NCBI GenBank assembly: GCA_963854735.1
Contig: OY978098.1
Span: 2,120,001-2,184,000, forward strand
Length of the DNA stretch: 64,000 nt
Reading direction: 5' to 3'
Origin: Marvania coccoides
Lineage: Eukaryota; Chlorophyta; Trebouxiophyceae; Chlorellales; Chlorellaceae
The notes under the pieces were generated by a model. The model saw only the letters and a list, made by a program, of their open reading frames with translations, did no database searches and was not told the origin of the DNA. Shown one piece after another: positions 23,122 to 34,700 of the stretch; position 1 is the stretch's first letter, and each line of letters starts with the position of its first letter. A program made the translations under genes and the position numbers.

Positions 23122-23578
23122 GTCTTCAAAGGGCGAAGCTATTGATGAATAACATAGGAGAGCTTGTATGATACAATTTTCAAATTTGAATTCCAACTCA
23201 CTTGACGTCCTTCCTTTGGTACGGGGCGGCGTGCCAACAGGTGCCGATTTTCAGCATTCTCTATCAAATGGTTATAAGCTCTTGGTTTTTGAGGGAAATG
23301 CGCACAAATGGGCAAACAATAGCCTGGCAGAACTTGAATTTCTTCTTCGATGTTTATGAGGAATTTCCTTGTCTAGCAAGTATTATATTGTCCATCTACA
23401 CCCATTTGCAGGATGTCCACTGTGGACTGATCCCTCCTGTCCCCTCTCTTACTTTTTCCAAAATTACTTTTATAATAACTTGAAAACAAGTTGCGAATAA
23501 AAGCCAGTTGCAAGTACTAAATCCCACAGCGCCATTTCCTTCATAAATTCATTTGCCAAACAATTTCAACCGCGCGTG
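23122..23578. other. Divergent spacer
   Basis: About 460 nt of AT-rich DNA between the LRR pseudogene (-) and the small membrane-protein gene (+). No gene is recognised. Confidence 0.5.
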
Positions 23579-23884
23579 ATGTCCGCAGCACCAAGCGAAA
23601 GCAGCCCAGCTGCCAGCGGCAGCAGAGACGCCAGCGCTGCTCCTACCGCAACAGTCAGCGCAAGAAGACCTGTCGTGGGCGGCGGCACGGTGCACCGACA
23701 GGGATCCCCGCCAAAATGGTCCAATCTGTGGCCGATTTTCATCGCCCCTACCATTCCCTTAATTGGGTTGGCTTTCAAAAAGCAGCCCAAGGTGCGCAAC
23801 GCCCTCATCGCAACGTTTGGCGCTAGCATTCTGTTATACGCGCATGGCGCGGCGCTGTCGTCATCTAACGACATCACTGGCTGA
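23579..23884 (+). CDS. Small two-helix membrane protein, unknown
   Basis: A single exon of 101 residues. I do not recognise the family. The first 40 residues are Ser/Ala-rich and unstructured, then PPKWSNLWPIFIAPTIPLIGLAF forms a first hydrophobic segment (about residues 48-66). A basic turn KKQPKVRN follows, then ALIATFGASILLYAHGAAL (about 72-90). This positive-inside hairpin would fit a small subunit or assembly factor of an organelle membrane complex, but nothing specific supports that. The ATG is immediately preceded by GTG; the ATG is taken as start. Coding-like GC content and codon use support a real gene. Confidence 0.55.
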   Translation: MSAAPSESSPAASGSRDASAAPTATVSARRPVVGGGTVHRQGSPPKWSNLWPIFIAPTIPLIGLAFKKQPKVRNALIATFGASILLYAHGAALSSSNDITG

Positions 23885-24524
23885 CTTCCAACCCTCTTTT
23901 GAGGGGGTCACCAATGACGGGCGATGATGATGATATGAGAAATACGAAACGGACACTGATAACGAAACCCATGTGCATACGCTATTTTTCAATGTTATTA
24001 ATTCTTCCATGTAAAGTTTTTATTACTTTTTCTCACTGCTTTGCCGCCCAGCGTTGCCGGAACAGGGGGCCCTGCGCTAAACTTGTACGAACCGATTGCT
24101 GAGGAGAGGAAGCTGCACTGCACAGTGCATGGTGGCCCAGGGATCTGCCGACGGCTTGACGCAGCATAATGAAATGAACGGTCACATTTTTCTTCTTCAC
24201 CTTTTTAAGTTTGCTGCAAATGAATGACGATTTTTGTCGTCGGAAGTGTCGACTCAGCCCTAAATCCGAAGCAACACTGAATACTTTAGTCGTCAAAATA
24301 GCAACTTAGCCTCGTTTTGCGAGAATACAGAGCGACAAGGAGGCAAAATATTGAAATGTTGAAATCTCGGCGGAGTTGGCCCTAGCATCCATCTAAACGA
24401 CTGTTTTTATAGATAGACGTTTGTTATAAAGTGCCAGAACCCCTTACATAAGCCACACGACCCTCTTTCTGACACTTTGAGTTTTGAGAAAAAAAACACC
24501 ATTGACATTGACTCGATAGACCCA
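23885..24524. other. Tandem spacer
   Basis: About 640 nt between the small membrane-protein gene and the Gln-rich gene, AT-rich in its second half. No gene, tRNA or repeat is recognised. Confidence 0.5.
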
Positions 24525-26872
24525 ATGGAGGTCATCAATCTGCTCCGAATAGGTGAGAAATTTAGATGTTTCCATTTCAGCGCGACCTCGGCGCGCGGAG
24601 CCCAGCAGTTGCCAGTGGCTCGACAACGTTTGCTCGCTGGGCGGGGGCGGACGTCCCCACCCAGCAGCTCCCGCCCCATTTTTTGCCATTCTCTCAACTT
24701 CTGTATTCATTACATGGATTTTGACGACTTTCTGTGCCCCTCTTCCATCTTCAGAGCTGGCTGAGGAGGTGGCGTCATTGCCTGAGTCGCTCCGCTCCGC
24801 CTACCCAGACATTGCTGTGGACTTTCTGCACTCGGTATTCAAGGATGAAGCCCACAATCCCATGCCCAGGTAACCCACAATCGCACCTATCCGTTTGCCC
24901 CACCCACTTGTCTTTCTATTCAACAGTTGTTTATAAACGCTGCCGCCATTTTTGTAGGCTGCCAGCGGCAGCTTTACAGCTGGCCCAGGAGCACGCACAG
25001 TCTGCGCAGGGTGCGGCGTCACCCCTGCCTCCCTTCCCTTCCGAGGAAAGCCTAGAAGCTGCCGCTGAGTTTGTTGAAGCAGTGGAGGCTGCAGCTGTCG
25101 CTCTGGAAAAGAGCGCAGTGCCGCGTGCGAGCGACTTCGCGGCGGTTTTGAGGACCGTGCACGAGCCTGTAGATGGCGAAGAGGGGCTAGTGCAGTGTCA
25201 GCGGTGCCGGAAAGTGATGTTTAGCTCGGTGGTCACTCGGCACTCTGGGAGCTGCACAACTGCAGCGAACAACGCCACGCAAGCGTCGGAGCTGCGAGCT
25301 TCCGACCTCCCGATGCCCCCCTCCAGCATTGACACCCGCGACGGCTCGAGAGGAAAGAAAAGGCGCCAAAGCGACGCAGCTGCGGCGCCGGGGCCGCCGC
25401 AGGTCAGAAGTCGGCTCTCCAAGGGCGGCACCACGTCCTCTGGCCACAAAACGCCCACTGCGGACGCTTTCCCGGTGTTTCGCTCCCAGCCTGACTACGA
25501 CAACCCTCCCCTCAGCCCTGTGCTCGCTGCTGCTGCCGCCAGCCGCCAGGGGCGCTCCGCCGGCTCTCGCAACCGCCGCAAAGTTCTGGAATTTGTCCCA
25601 GGGCAGGATTTGGAGGAGCCTCTGGTGCTTAACGCGTCTCCACGCGCTCCAGCAGCGATGGGGTGGCCCAGATCGGCACTAGGAGCAGCGGCGGCAGCGG
25701 CAGCTCCGATTCCCCGCAAAGGGGGCGGTGCCGGCGGCGGTGTGAAAAAACCTGCTCCATCGCAGCGTACGGGTCATGTGCCTCCTCCGCGGAGGACTGG
25801 CCCGCCTCCGGGCATGCGCATGCCAGTGCACGCCACTGCAGAGCCTCGGGTGCCGCTGAGCATACCATCTCAGCACGCACAGCACACACAGATGCAGCAC
25901 GTGATTCAGCAGTGGCAGATGGCAGAGCAGGCGCGGCTGACGCAGCAGCAGCATGGCTCGCCAGCGCTGCCGCTGCCACAGCAGCAGCAACCTATGGGAG
26001 TGGCGACAGCAGCAGGCAGGCCTCACATGCTCTCTCCTCACCACCAGCAGCAGCAGCAACAGCAGCAGTGGGCTCAGCAGCACCAGATGCCGCAGTGGTC
26101 ACAGTACCCCCAGCAGCAGGCGCAGCAGGCACAGCAGGCGCGATCGCCGCAGATGCACCCGCCTCCCCAGCTGACCCCCCAGCAGCGGCAGCTTCAGGAC
26201 CAGATCAACCAAATGACGGCGGCGCAGCGGCAGCAGCTGCTGGAGCGCTACCGCACCAATTTGATCAGCAGAGGGGCGGTGATGGGCCAGGCATCGCCGT
26301 CGTCGCAGCAACAGCAGCAGTACGCCATGCCACCACCACAACAGCAGCAGTTCCAGCAGGGGGCGTCCGCATCCTGGCCGACCATGCGCAGCCCTGGCCC
26401 TGCTGGCCCGCCGCCTGCCGTGCCTCACCCTGGGATGCCCTCTCCCCAGCAGCAGCAGCCAATGATGATGTTCCGAGACGCCAATGGCATGACTATGCAC
26501 ATTCCAGTGCGCGGCAGCCCCGAAGTCCCCGCAGCAGGACACCCTGCGCCGCTGCCGATGCACCCGCACCCGCAGCTCGTGCAACAGCAGCAACAGCATT
26601 GGCAGTACGCTCAGCTGGTTCATCAAGCAGCGCAGCACCCTTCGCCGGGGATGATGCCGTCCCCAGCAGCAGCGCATGGCGGGGTCATGATGCCCCAGCA
26701 GCAAGCAGGCCAGCCGCTGCCGCTGCTGCACCAGACTCAGCAGCGGATCCCGGTCGGTGGGCAGTACCATCATCACGTAACAGCACAGCACCAGCAGTAC
26801 CACCACCCCCAGATGCAGCCCAGCCCCGGCACGACATTCGTGTCGGTGCAGGTGCCGCACCCCATGCAATAA
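24525..26872 (+). CDS. Gln-rich protein with SGF11/ataxin-7-type zinc finger
   Basis: Exons are 24525-24552, 24755-24869 and 24958-26872 (685 residues). A helical N terminus (ELAEEVASLPESLRSAYPDI) precedes a compact zinc-finger motif at about residues 127-147: C-x2-C-x11-H-x3-C (CQRCRKVMFSSVVTRHSGSC). That spacing is seen in the SGF11 and SCA7/ataxin-7 fingers of the SAGA deubiquitinase module. Basic NLS-like RGKKRRQ follows, then a long disordered region with many Gln runs (up to eight), Pro and His, as in ataxin-7 and plant coactivators. Candidate role: transcriptional coactivator subunit, possibly of SAGA; this is inference from one short motif plus composition. The repeats are CAG/CAA-mixed, so length instability is likely limited. 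Confidence 0.68.
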
Positions 26873-27501
26873 AGAAAACATCCACCACATTTTTTCCTGT
26901 GGAATAATTTACTCAATTTCCATTCTCACTCTGTAATGCATATAGCAACAGTGCATTGCTTCCTTTCTACCCTCCAGTATACTCTTTAGTTTTAGCCTGC
27001 GTATGATGTATATATATATCATAGTTCAGCACGTTCGCCACCTTTCGATAGTTACAATTATATACAAATATTTCTTTCTTTCTTCCGCAGTTGCCGTGCC
27101 GGGAACCAACTTCTGGCACGCACCAGCGATAGGTTGGTATTCTTTAACACCAGCGAGTGGCTTTGATGGATATAAATTGGGATGCTTAGGAGATGCTCAA
27201 AAACGGAGATTGTGTGTGAAAAAAGGGGATGTGCACAAAAAAACATAGAAAAACGACAACAGCAACAGTCTATCATCTTATAGTAGTATAGATCAGAATT
27301 TAACGACGCCGTGAGCGTCACGCTTCAATAAAAGCTTCAACGGCACAAAGAAGAGGATAAAAAACACTAATAGTGGGGTGGGGGGGGGGGGGGGGAAGGT
27401 TGAAAAAGCAGCCCTCTCTGGGCAGCAAAATAATCAAAGAATCATCGTCCTACTTCCATTCTACTCGACGTCCGTATTGTTGTGTCAGAAGGGGGTATAA
27501 G
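26873..27501. other. Convergent spacer with G homopolymer
   Basis: About 630 nt between the Gln-rich gene stop and the myosin stop. AT-rich with a short TATATATAT stretch near 27010 and a run of 16 G at 27380-27395. No gene is seen. Confidence 0.6.
27380..27395 (+). repeat. Poly-G tract (16 nt)
   Basis: Uninterrupted G16, preceded by GTGGGGT. It lies in the 3' region downstream of the myosin gene, where it would be poly-C in the transcript sense. Likely length-variable. Confidence 0.9.
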
Positions 27502-30500
27502 TCAGGTTGCCGCGTGCATGCGGCGGCTGTGCCCCGGCTTATTCGAGACGTGGGCCAGCTTTTTCAGCCTCGCAGTGAGGCTGTTGTCGTGCTTGGGGGA
27601 CGGCGAGGGGGAGCCGGGGGGAGGCGGCGTGGCCGCAGCGCTGCCGTTGGCCGAGCCACCATTGGCCGCCTTGAAGGCCCCGTTGGGGGTGCCAGGTGTG
27701 GGAGAGGGAGGGACCTTGCGCAGCGTCGCCTGGGTGTCTTTGAGCCGCGCCTTGAATTCGCGCTGCCACATCCTGAACCGCTCCAGCAGGCGCTCGATCT
27801 CCAGGTGCGGGTCCATGGTGGGAGCGGAGGACACGCCCTCGTGGACCTCGCGAATGAACACGGCGTCGTCGTCAAACAGCTCAGACTTCTTGGCCATCTC
27901 AGCAGCCAGCGCGGCCACAGCGCCGTTGGGACCAGCCCGCCCGAAGGAGGGCTCGGGCGACAGCGATGCGTTCTGCAGGTTGCTCTTGGCGGGGGAGGCA
28001 GTGGGCGAGGCGGTTGGGGCCACGCTGCTGTCTGCTTCGTACGACATGATGGACACCGAGTCGTCGGAGTCCACGCCCTCGCCGTTGTGGTGGCGCCCCG
28101 CAGCTGCGCCTGCAACGGCGGCTACGCCAGCTGCAGCGCCGCCGGCAACCACCAGCTTTGCTTTTTCTGCCCGCAGGGTGTTCACCTCCGCCTCCAGCCC
28201 GTGCGCCTTAAGCTCCAGCTCGCTAGCGTACCGCCGCAGGCTCTCCACTTCGCTGACGCCGTCCGCTGCACCCGCCGCCACCGCCGCTGCCGCACCCGCT
28301 CCCGCCACGGCCCCGCCCACCGCGCCCGCAGCCAGGTAGGTCTCGAAGTTTTCGCCGTGGCTGCTCCACACGGTGAGCACCTCGCGGATTTTGGAGCCAT
28401 CCACTCCGAAATCCCGCTTCAGAGCGTCAAACGACTCCTGCTCAGCGCGGTGCGCCGCTTCCTCGGCCGCGACCTCCGCGGCAGCAGCCCGCAGGGTCAC
28501 GTCGCGCACGGCCGCCCGGCGGTTGAGCTGCACCCTGCGCCAGCCCACCTGGATGGAAATGGCGGCAGCCTTGGCCCGCAGGTAACGAACCCGCTCCAGG
28601 CGCGCTTTGAGCGACGCCTGGATGACGCGCGCCGCGGCGTGGCGCCGCCGCAGCTCGCCCACCTCCTTCCGCCCCTCACGCCCGCGCCACGCGGCCTGCA
28701 CCGCCACGGCCGCCGCCCGCGCCCGCAGAAACTGCCGCCGCTGCACGGCCATCCGCCACGTGGCTTGCACCATCAGCGTCGACCGCATCACCCGTGCAGC
28801 GCGGTCCTCCAGCTGTCCCAGCACTCCAGCCCTGAAAAACAGTTTGGTTTTACCGACCTGGTACAGCTCCGGGCCCACTCGGAAGTGCTCCAGCAGGCGG
28901 TGGCAGACCTGCAGGGCGTCGGCGTCGTCAGTGACGGCGCCAGCGGGCAGGTCGGGGAGCAGCAGCTTGTAGCGCTCCGCGAACTCTCCGTGCAGGTAGC
29001 GGGTGGGGTAGCCCGCTCGGGCAATTCTCGCCACCTCCAACACGCCGCAGCAGCGCAGCTGGTGCAGCGCCAGGGAGGGGTCGAAGGTGGTGGCCTGCTG
29101 CTTGCCGTTGGGCTTGATGCAGCGCACAAAGTGCAACTGCGTCTCGTCCAGCCGGGTCATCAGGTCCTTGAGCTGGTCGCGGAAACGAGCGCCCACGGTC
29201 TGCGCGCGGCTGCGCTCCTGCCCCTTGGTCATCTCCTCAGCCAGCTCCACCACCAGCTGCACCGACGCCGCGTTCAGCACCTCCACCAGGTCGGGGCTGA
29301 GGGCGTCGCGGTTCTTGTCCAGGAAGCGGTCGGCAGAGTAGGCAACGGGCCCGGCGTAGTGGTGCAGGGTGAAGCCCTCGCCCACGGCCTTGGGGTTGTA
29401 GGAGAAGCGCGGGTGGCCCTGCAGGCTGTGGCGCACCTTGGCAGCAAACGAGGAGTCGGAGCCCTGCATGGAGAAATGAGAAAGATTGAATAATTGATGA
29501 GTTTAAAAGGAAAGAAGGGAGGAAATGAGGTGATCTTGCGTTCGCATTAACGTATAATTTGCATAAGGAATAAGAACGTGGCCCTCGAAAAATAAATAAA
29601 TAAATAAATGGTTCCTTGGGTTGTTCGAAAATTTCTCCACTTGTCTCACCTTGGGGAACATGCACTCCTCGTCCAGCAGCGACAGCAGGCCCACGGCCGC
29701 GGGCGGCCTGGCCTCGATGAGGTCCACGCACTCCTGGTTGTCTGCAAACTCCACGTGAGCCCAGTCCACGCCCTCCTCCTCGTAGATCGACTGCTCCAGC
29801 TTGAACAGGTGGGCCGCGAACTGCTGCTGCAGCCGCTCGTTGGCGTAGTTGATGCACAGCTGCTCAAAAGAGTTCTCCTGGAAGCACTCGAAGCCGTAGA
29901 TGTCCAGAATGCAGAGCGAGGTGGCGGCGGCGGCGCGGCCGGTACTCAGCGCCCCATTAATTTGGTTCACCAGCCAGCGGAACTGCGCCTCGTAGATGGC
30001 CTTGGCCAGCGCGTCGCGGTTCTCCACGGCCGCGTCACGCGACAGCTCGCGGGTGATGTGCTCCCCGCCAGCCACCATGCGCCGATTCACCAGCGCAGCC
30101 GTCAGCTTGTCGGCAGGGACGCCCAGCAGCTCGGCGGTGTTCTTCAGGGCCTCAGTGGACTTGCCGGCGGCCACCTGCACCGCGTCGGAGTCTCCCACTT
30201 GGGCGAAATCGACGTTGCCCAACCACAGCACGGCAGAGAGGACCCGCCAGATTCCGCGCTGCTGCTCGCTGGAGATGCCCACCGAGGTCATGGCGTGCTT
30301 GATGCCCGCAAACTCGGCGGCATCGTCCACACCCCGGATCTCAGTGCACCTGCAGAGGTAGTAGAACGAGAGAGAGAAAATTAATTATGTTCACCAATGC
30401 CGTATATTTTTGAATCGAAATTACTGGGATGTTATGGAAAACGCAGGGTTTCTAGTCTGGAAACTGTTGTTCAATACAAATGCAGTGCGCACCCGCTGCG

Positions 30501-31388
30501 GGAGAGGTAAGTAAAGTCTTCCAGGTTGGGCGGCAGTCGGCACTCTGCCCGCTCCTCCGGAGTGGCCCCCCTGCACAGCTGGTAGAACACGTGGTAGGAG
30601 CGCTCCTCGGGCAGCTGGTGCACCACGCGAGACTTCTCCAGCAGATAGGTCTGGATGAGGGCGCCGCAGATGGCGTGCGCGCGGTTGAAGTAGATCTGAA
30701 TGAGCTTGCCGAAGCGGGAAGAGTTGTTGTTATGCACGGTTTTCGCGTTACCAAAGGCCTCCAGAATTGGGTTGGTCTCCAGCACGCGGTCCTCCATGCC
30801 GGTGCCGCCTGCCAGGCCAGCCAGGTACTGCATCACAAACTTGGTGGTCTCAGTTTTGCCGGCGCCGGACTCGCCGGTGATGAGGATGGACTGGCTCTCG
30901 TCGGTGGCCACCATCTGCTTGTAGGCCTTGTCGGCGGTGAGGAAGATGTGGGGCTCGTAGCCAACGGAGCGGGTGCCGGTTGCGGGGCGGCGCACGTAGC
31001 GCTGCACGTGGTCGCCAGAGTAGAGCTCTACGCGCTTGAAGGGGTTGATCGCGATGAGGACGGGCCCCGCGTGGCTGTAGATGGCGTCCGCGCTGTAGCG
31101 CTGGCGAAGAGTGTGCAAGATTGAAGGCTCATTGAGGAAGCTCAGGCTGGTGAGGTCCGGAATCTGTTCCAAAAGGAGCGGATTCGCGGGGAGAACGTCT
31201 CCCGCTTTAGCCTTCACGACGTTGCCGGTGCCCTCGCCCGCTGGGCCGTCAAGCGCGAGAGAACATGAAGATCCCTCCAATTTGTCTAACGTCCCGAGTT
31301 CCCACGTTTTAGAGTCGTGGCGGTGCCAAACTCGAGAACCCTTCCCCAGACCCTCAAGAGAGCCCTCATCCTTCCAATGCTCCTCCAT
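27502..31388 (-). CDS. Myosin heavy chain, class VIII-like
   Basis: Exons are 31388-30493, 30349-29650 and 29463-27502 (1185 residues). An actin-based motor. Motor-domain marks are complete: P-loop GESGAGKT (about residue 168), switch I NNNSSRFGK, switch II DIYGFECF (about 445), CINYANERLQQ, and the FVRCIKPN relay region. The neck has about four degenerate IQ-like motifs (VQATWRMAVQRRQF, VQAAWRGREGRK, VIQASLKARLER, IQVGWRRVQ) for calmodulin-type light chains. The tail is short: a weak coiled coil around ESLRRYASELELKAHGLEAEV, then Ser/Pro/Gly-rich disorder ending near LTARLKKLAHV. No DIL or cargo domain is present, which favours class VIII over XI; class VIII acts at endosomes and cell plates in plants. 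Confidence 0.92.
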
Positions 31389-31751
31389 TTTGGTGATTTG
31401 GGGGGCGTCTGTTATACGTCTGTTTCAAAGGATTTTATTGCATCCAACTGGGGGTGACAGGTCGTCCTCAAAATGGTTTTTATAAGTGGGATTTAAATAA
31501 AATTTAAAAAACACGGTAAAGGCGTTGGCCATCCCCTTTTAGGGGCTGAACCCGACGCACAAAGGTGGTGGTAAAAAGAAAGAATTTGCCATCAGCGGAC
31601 TCGATGAATTTGAAAGAATTTACATGTTTAAACCTGTTGTGGGGTTTTATATAGCAATATAAACGTCCCAAAAGTGGCTGTAGATCGCCAAAAGCCATCA
31701 TGCAAATGATTTTAATATAAATTTATTCAATCCAAAGAGTTTTTGGCTGGA
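31389..31751. other. Divergent promoter region
   Basis: About 360 nt of AT-rich DNA between the start codons of myosin (-) and UTP10 (+). It must hold both promoters; no named element is identified. Confidence 0.5.
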
Positions 31752-34700
31752 ATGACGTCGCTGCAAGACCAGTTGCAGCGGATAGCTGCTGCCGCTGGCA
31801 TCAGCACCGCCAAACACGTGGTGCGGGGCAAGCCGTCGCTCCTTTACAGTCCTCAAGAGGCGGCCGACATCGGCCTGCACGACATCTATGAAATCGGTGT
31901 TCAAGGTACAATTAATGCCCTGAATTTTCATTATTTTCCATGAGGCAGGCGCCGCCGTCGTTTCCGCCCATCTGGTATTTTTAAATTGGATTTCTCATCT
32001 CCACATTTGGTTTCAAACGCACAGGCTTCGAGCAGCTGTGCAAGCTGGACCCGCGGTTCCAATCCTACCGCAAGACGCTGTTCTCCCAGGCCACCCAGGG
32101 CATGGACCGCGACCAGCAGACTGCAGAGGTGAATGCCAAGCTGGACGCCTCGATCGCCGGCTTCTGCTCCCTCCTGGCCTCCTACTTCCTTCTCCCCGCC
32201 GCCTTCAAGGCCCTCGAGTACCTCATCCGCCGCTTCAAAGTCAACGAGGTCAACGTGGAGGCGCTGATGCACGCAGCCCTGCCTTTTCACTCTTCCCACG
32301 ACTTTGTGCAACTGGTGCAAACCTTGGTCTTAGAGGGCACCCCCTTCGCCTTCCTGGCGCCCATGCAGAAGAGCGGCGTCGCCTTGCCACGCGCCCTTCT
32401 CGTGCAGCGCTGCCTGGCCGACAGGACTCTCCTGCGCTTCGTTTTCGAGGCAGCACAAAGCCTGGGCGCTGCCCGCGTTGCCGCCTCCGCCGTGATGCCA
32501 TTCTTCGCGGTGCTGCTGTGCGAAATCGCTGCCACAGCGCCCGCCATCGACGAGACCCTCCTCTCCATGCTACTGCCCTACATTTTACACGGACTGGGGC
32601 CTCATGTCTCTCCCGACTACCGGGCCGCCATCTACATGGTGTTGGTCCAGCTCTCCACTCGAGCCACCTTTTCCGCCGACCTGGTGACCACCTTAGTGCT
32701 GGAGCTGTGCGGCACGGCGTCCGCAGCAGGCCTGGCGCACGTGCTGCTCGTGCTGTGCCACCTGGCAGTCACACAACCGACGCTGAACAGCCTCCCAGAG
32801 GCGGCCTTCAAGAGCCTGGCCAAGCTGCCCACGCTGCCTGCGGAGCTGCGCGCGCTGGAGGCCAAGGCCCCGCACTCCCAGAAGCTCGTAGACTTGATGG
32901 TGGCGGCGGTGGGCAGCAGCATTCAGGCGCACGAGAGCTACGCCAAGCTCGCGGAGGAGATCGCGAGCGCTGTGCCGCTGGGCGAGGCTGCCCCCCGCAT
33001 GGCTGAGGTGTTGCTGGAGGCTGCTGCTGAGACCGGCAGCGGTGGGCATGGCGGCCACTCGGTGGTGAAGGCGCTGCACTCGATGGATCTGCGGTATCCC
33101 GAAGTGATGGAGGCCACGGTGAACGCGGCCATGACCCGGCTGGGGAAAGAGGACGCTTCACGCAAAGACAAGAAGAAGAACCGGCTGGGGGACGCCCTGC
33201 AGGCAGCGTTTGCAGGCAGCCTGCGGGCGCCAATGCTGGAGGCCGGCACCACGCTGGCGCTGGCAGTGGACGCTGCCGCCGCTGGCATCCGCCAGATGGC
33301 GCTGGAGCGGCTGGATGCCATCGTGAGCAAGGGCCAGGGAAAAAAGAAAGATGCCGCTGCTGCCGAGACCGAGGCAGTACTGCATGCTGCGGTGCTGCGG
33401 CGGCTGGAGGACGACCACCCCGAGGTCGTGCAGACGGCGCTGCGGCTGGGGTCGCTGCTGCGGCTGCCGCCGGCCGCTCTGCTCGAGGCGCTCTCCCGCT
33501 GCCTTTCCACCGCCATTGCCGCAGCCACAAACACCGTGGCAAAGAAGAAAGACCGCGCCGCGGCTCGCGGCGTGGCCCGCAGCGTCGTCAAGCTTTTGAC
33601 TGGCCCCTTCATTGAGAAAAACCCTCGGCAGGTCGACGGTGCAGCAGAGCTAGTCCTAACTGCCGTTTTGGCTGCGCCGCACACCCGTAGAGTGGCTGGC
33701 AGCGCCGTGAAGCACGGCGGGCGGGTGGAGAGGCACCCCCTGCTGGCTGCCCTGCGCTCTGTGGACGTGGACGAGTCTGGCAAGCAGGGAACGCCCAAAC
33801 GGGCCGGCAGGCGCCGCCGGAGCCGCAAAAAGGGTGAAGAAGACGAGGGCGAGCTGGAGGGGATGGATATGGATGACGCAACAGCAGCAGAACAGGAAGA
33901 TAAATCAGCTGAGAAAGCACCTGGGAGCACCAGGCGAAGCCGCAGAAACGCTGCTGCGGAGGCTGAAGAGGAGAAAGAGGCGGCGGCAGCGGCGGAAGAA
34001 GATGAGGACGCAATGGAGGCGGAGGAGGCGGCAGCTGGGGGTGGCGATAAGGGAGTGAAGGGGTACGATGATGCTTCTCACAACATTGCTGTGGTCGTCG
34101 CTCTGGCCACCCGAGTTGCCAGGAACGAGGACGCTGCGCGTGCGCTGGGGCGGCTGATGGGGTCTGCCCACCCCCGCGCCCGCGCGCTGGCGCTGGTCGT
34201 GGCCAACGTGGCGCTGCGCAGGAGCGGCAGGGGCCAGCAGATGCTGGCGGGAGAGGTCCTGCAGCGGGCGGCTGCTGGGGAGCTGTCTCAGTCGGACTCT
34301 GCTGCTAGCAGCGAGTCGACTTCCCCCGCTGCTGCTGGTGGTGGTGGCGTTGCGCTCGAGTTCAATGCCGATACTGGCATCGTCGATTCTGCGACTTTAT
34401 TGGCGCTGGCCAACGGAACACTCAGGCCCTCTGCTGTGGCGCCCGAGGTGGTGCTGACCGCGCTGCGCACGTTGCCCACGTCAAGCCTGGAGACCATGGG
34501 ACAGCAGGTGAGAGAAAATAAAGCGCTCACGTCCGAGGAATATTTTTGGGGGTTTATATTGGGGCCGTGAGCGATGATCTACTTTTATTGATGTCAATAC
34601 ATACTATGTGCGGGGTAGGGCCCCAGCGTGAGCTGTTCAGTGCACACGCCTGCGGTGGTGCTTCAGCACGCCTCGCCACATTGACCCCTCAATGCATCCT

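Noticed and set aside
25663..26907. 414-codon + frame and 263-codon - frame over the Gln-rich gene
   Set aside because: CAG repeats are open in all frames (Gln, Ser, Ala). Only the Gln frame links in phase to the upstream exons and carries the zinc finger.
27373..29493. 706-codon open frame on the + strand
   Set aside because: It lies antisense to the myosin motor and tail; GC-rich coding DNA leaves long open antisense frames. Its translation has no recognisable domain and is His/Arg/Val-biased.
32938..33930. 330-codon minus-strand frame inside UTP10
   Set aside because: Shadow of an Ala/Leu-rich HEAT-repeat gene; no family resemblance.
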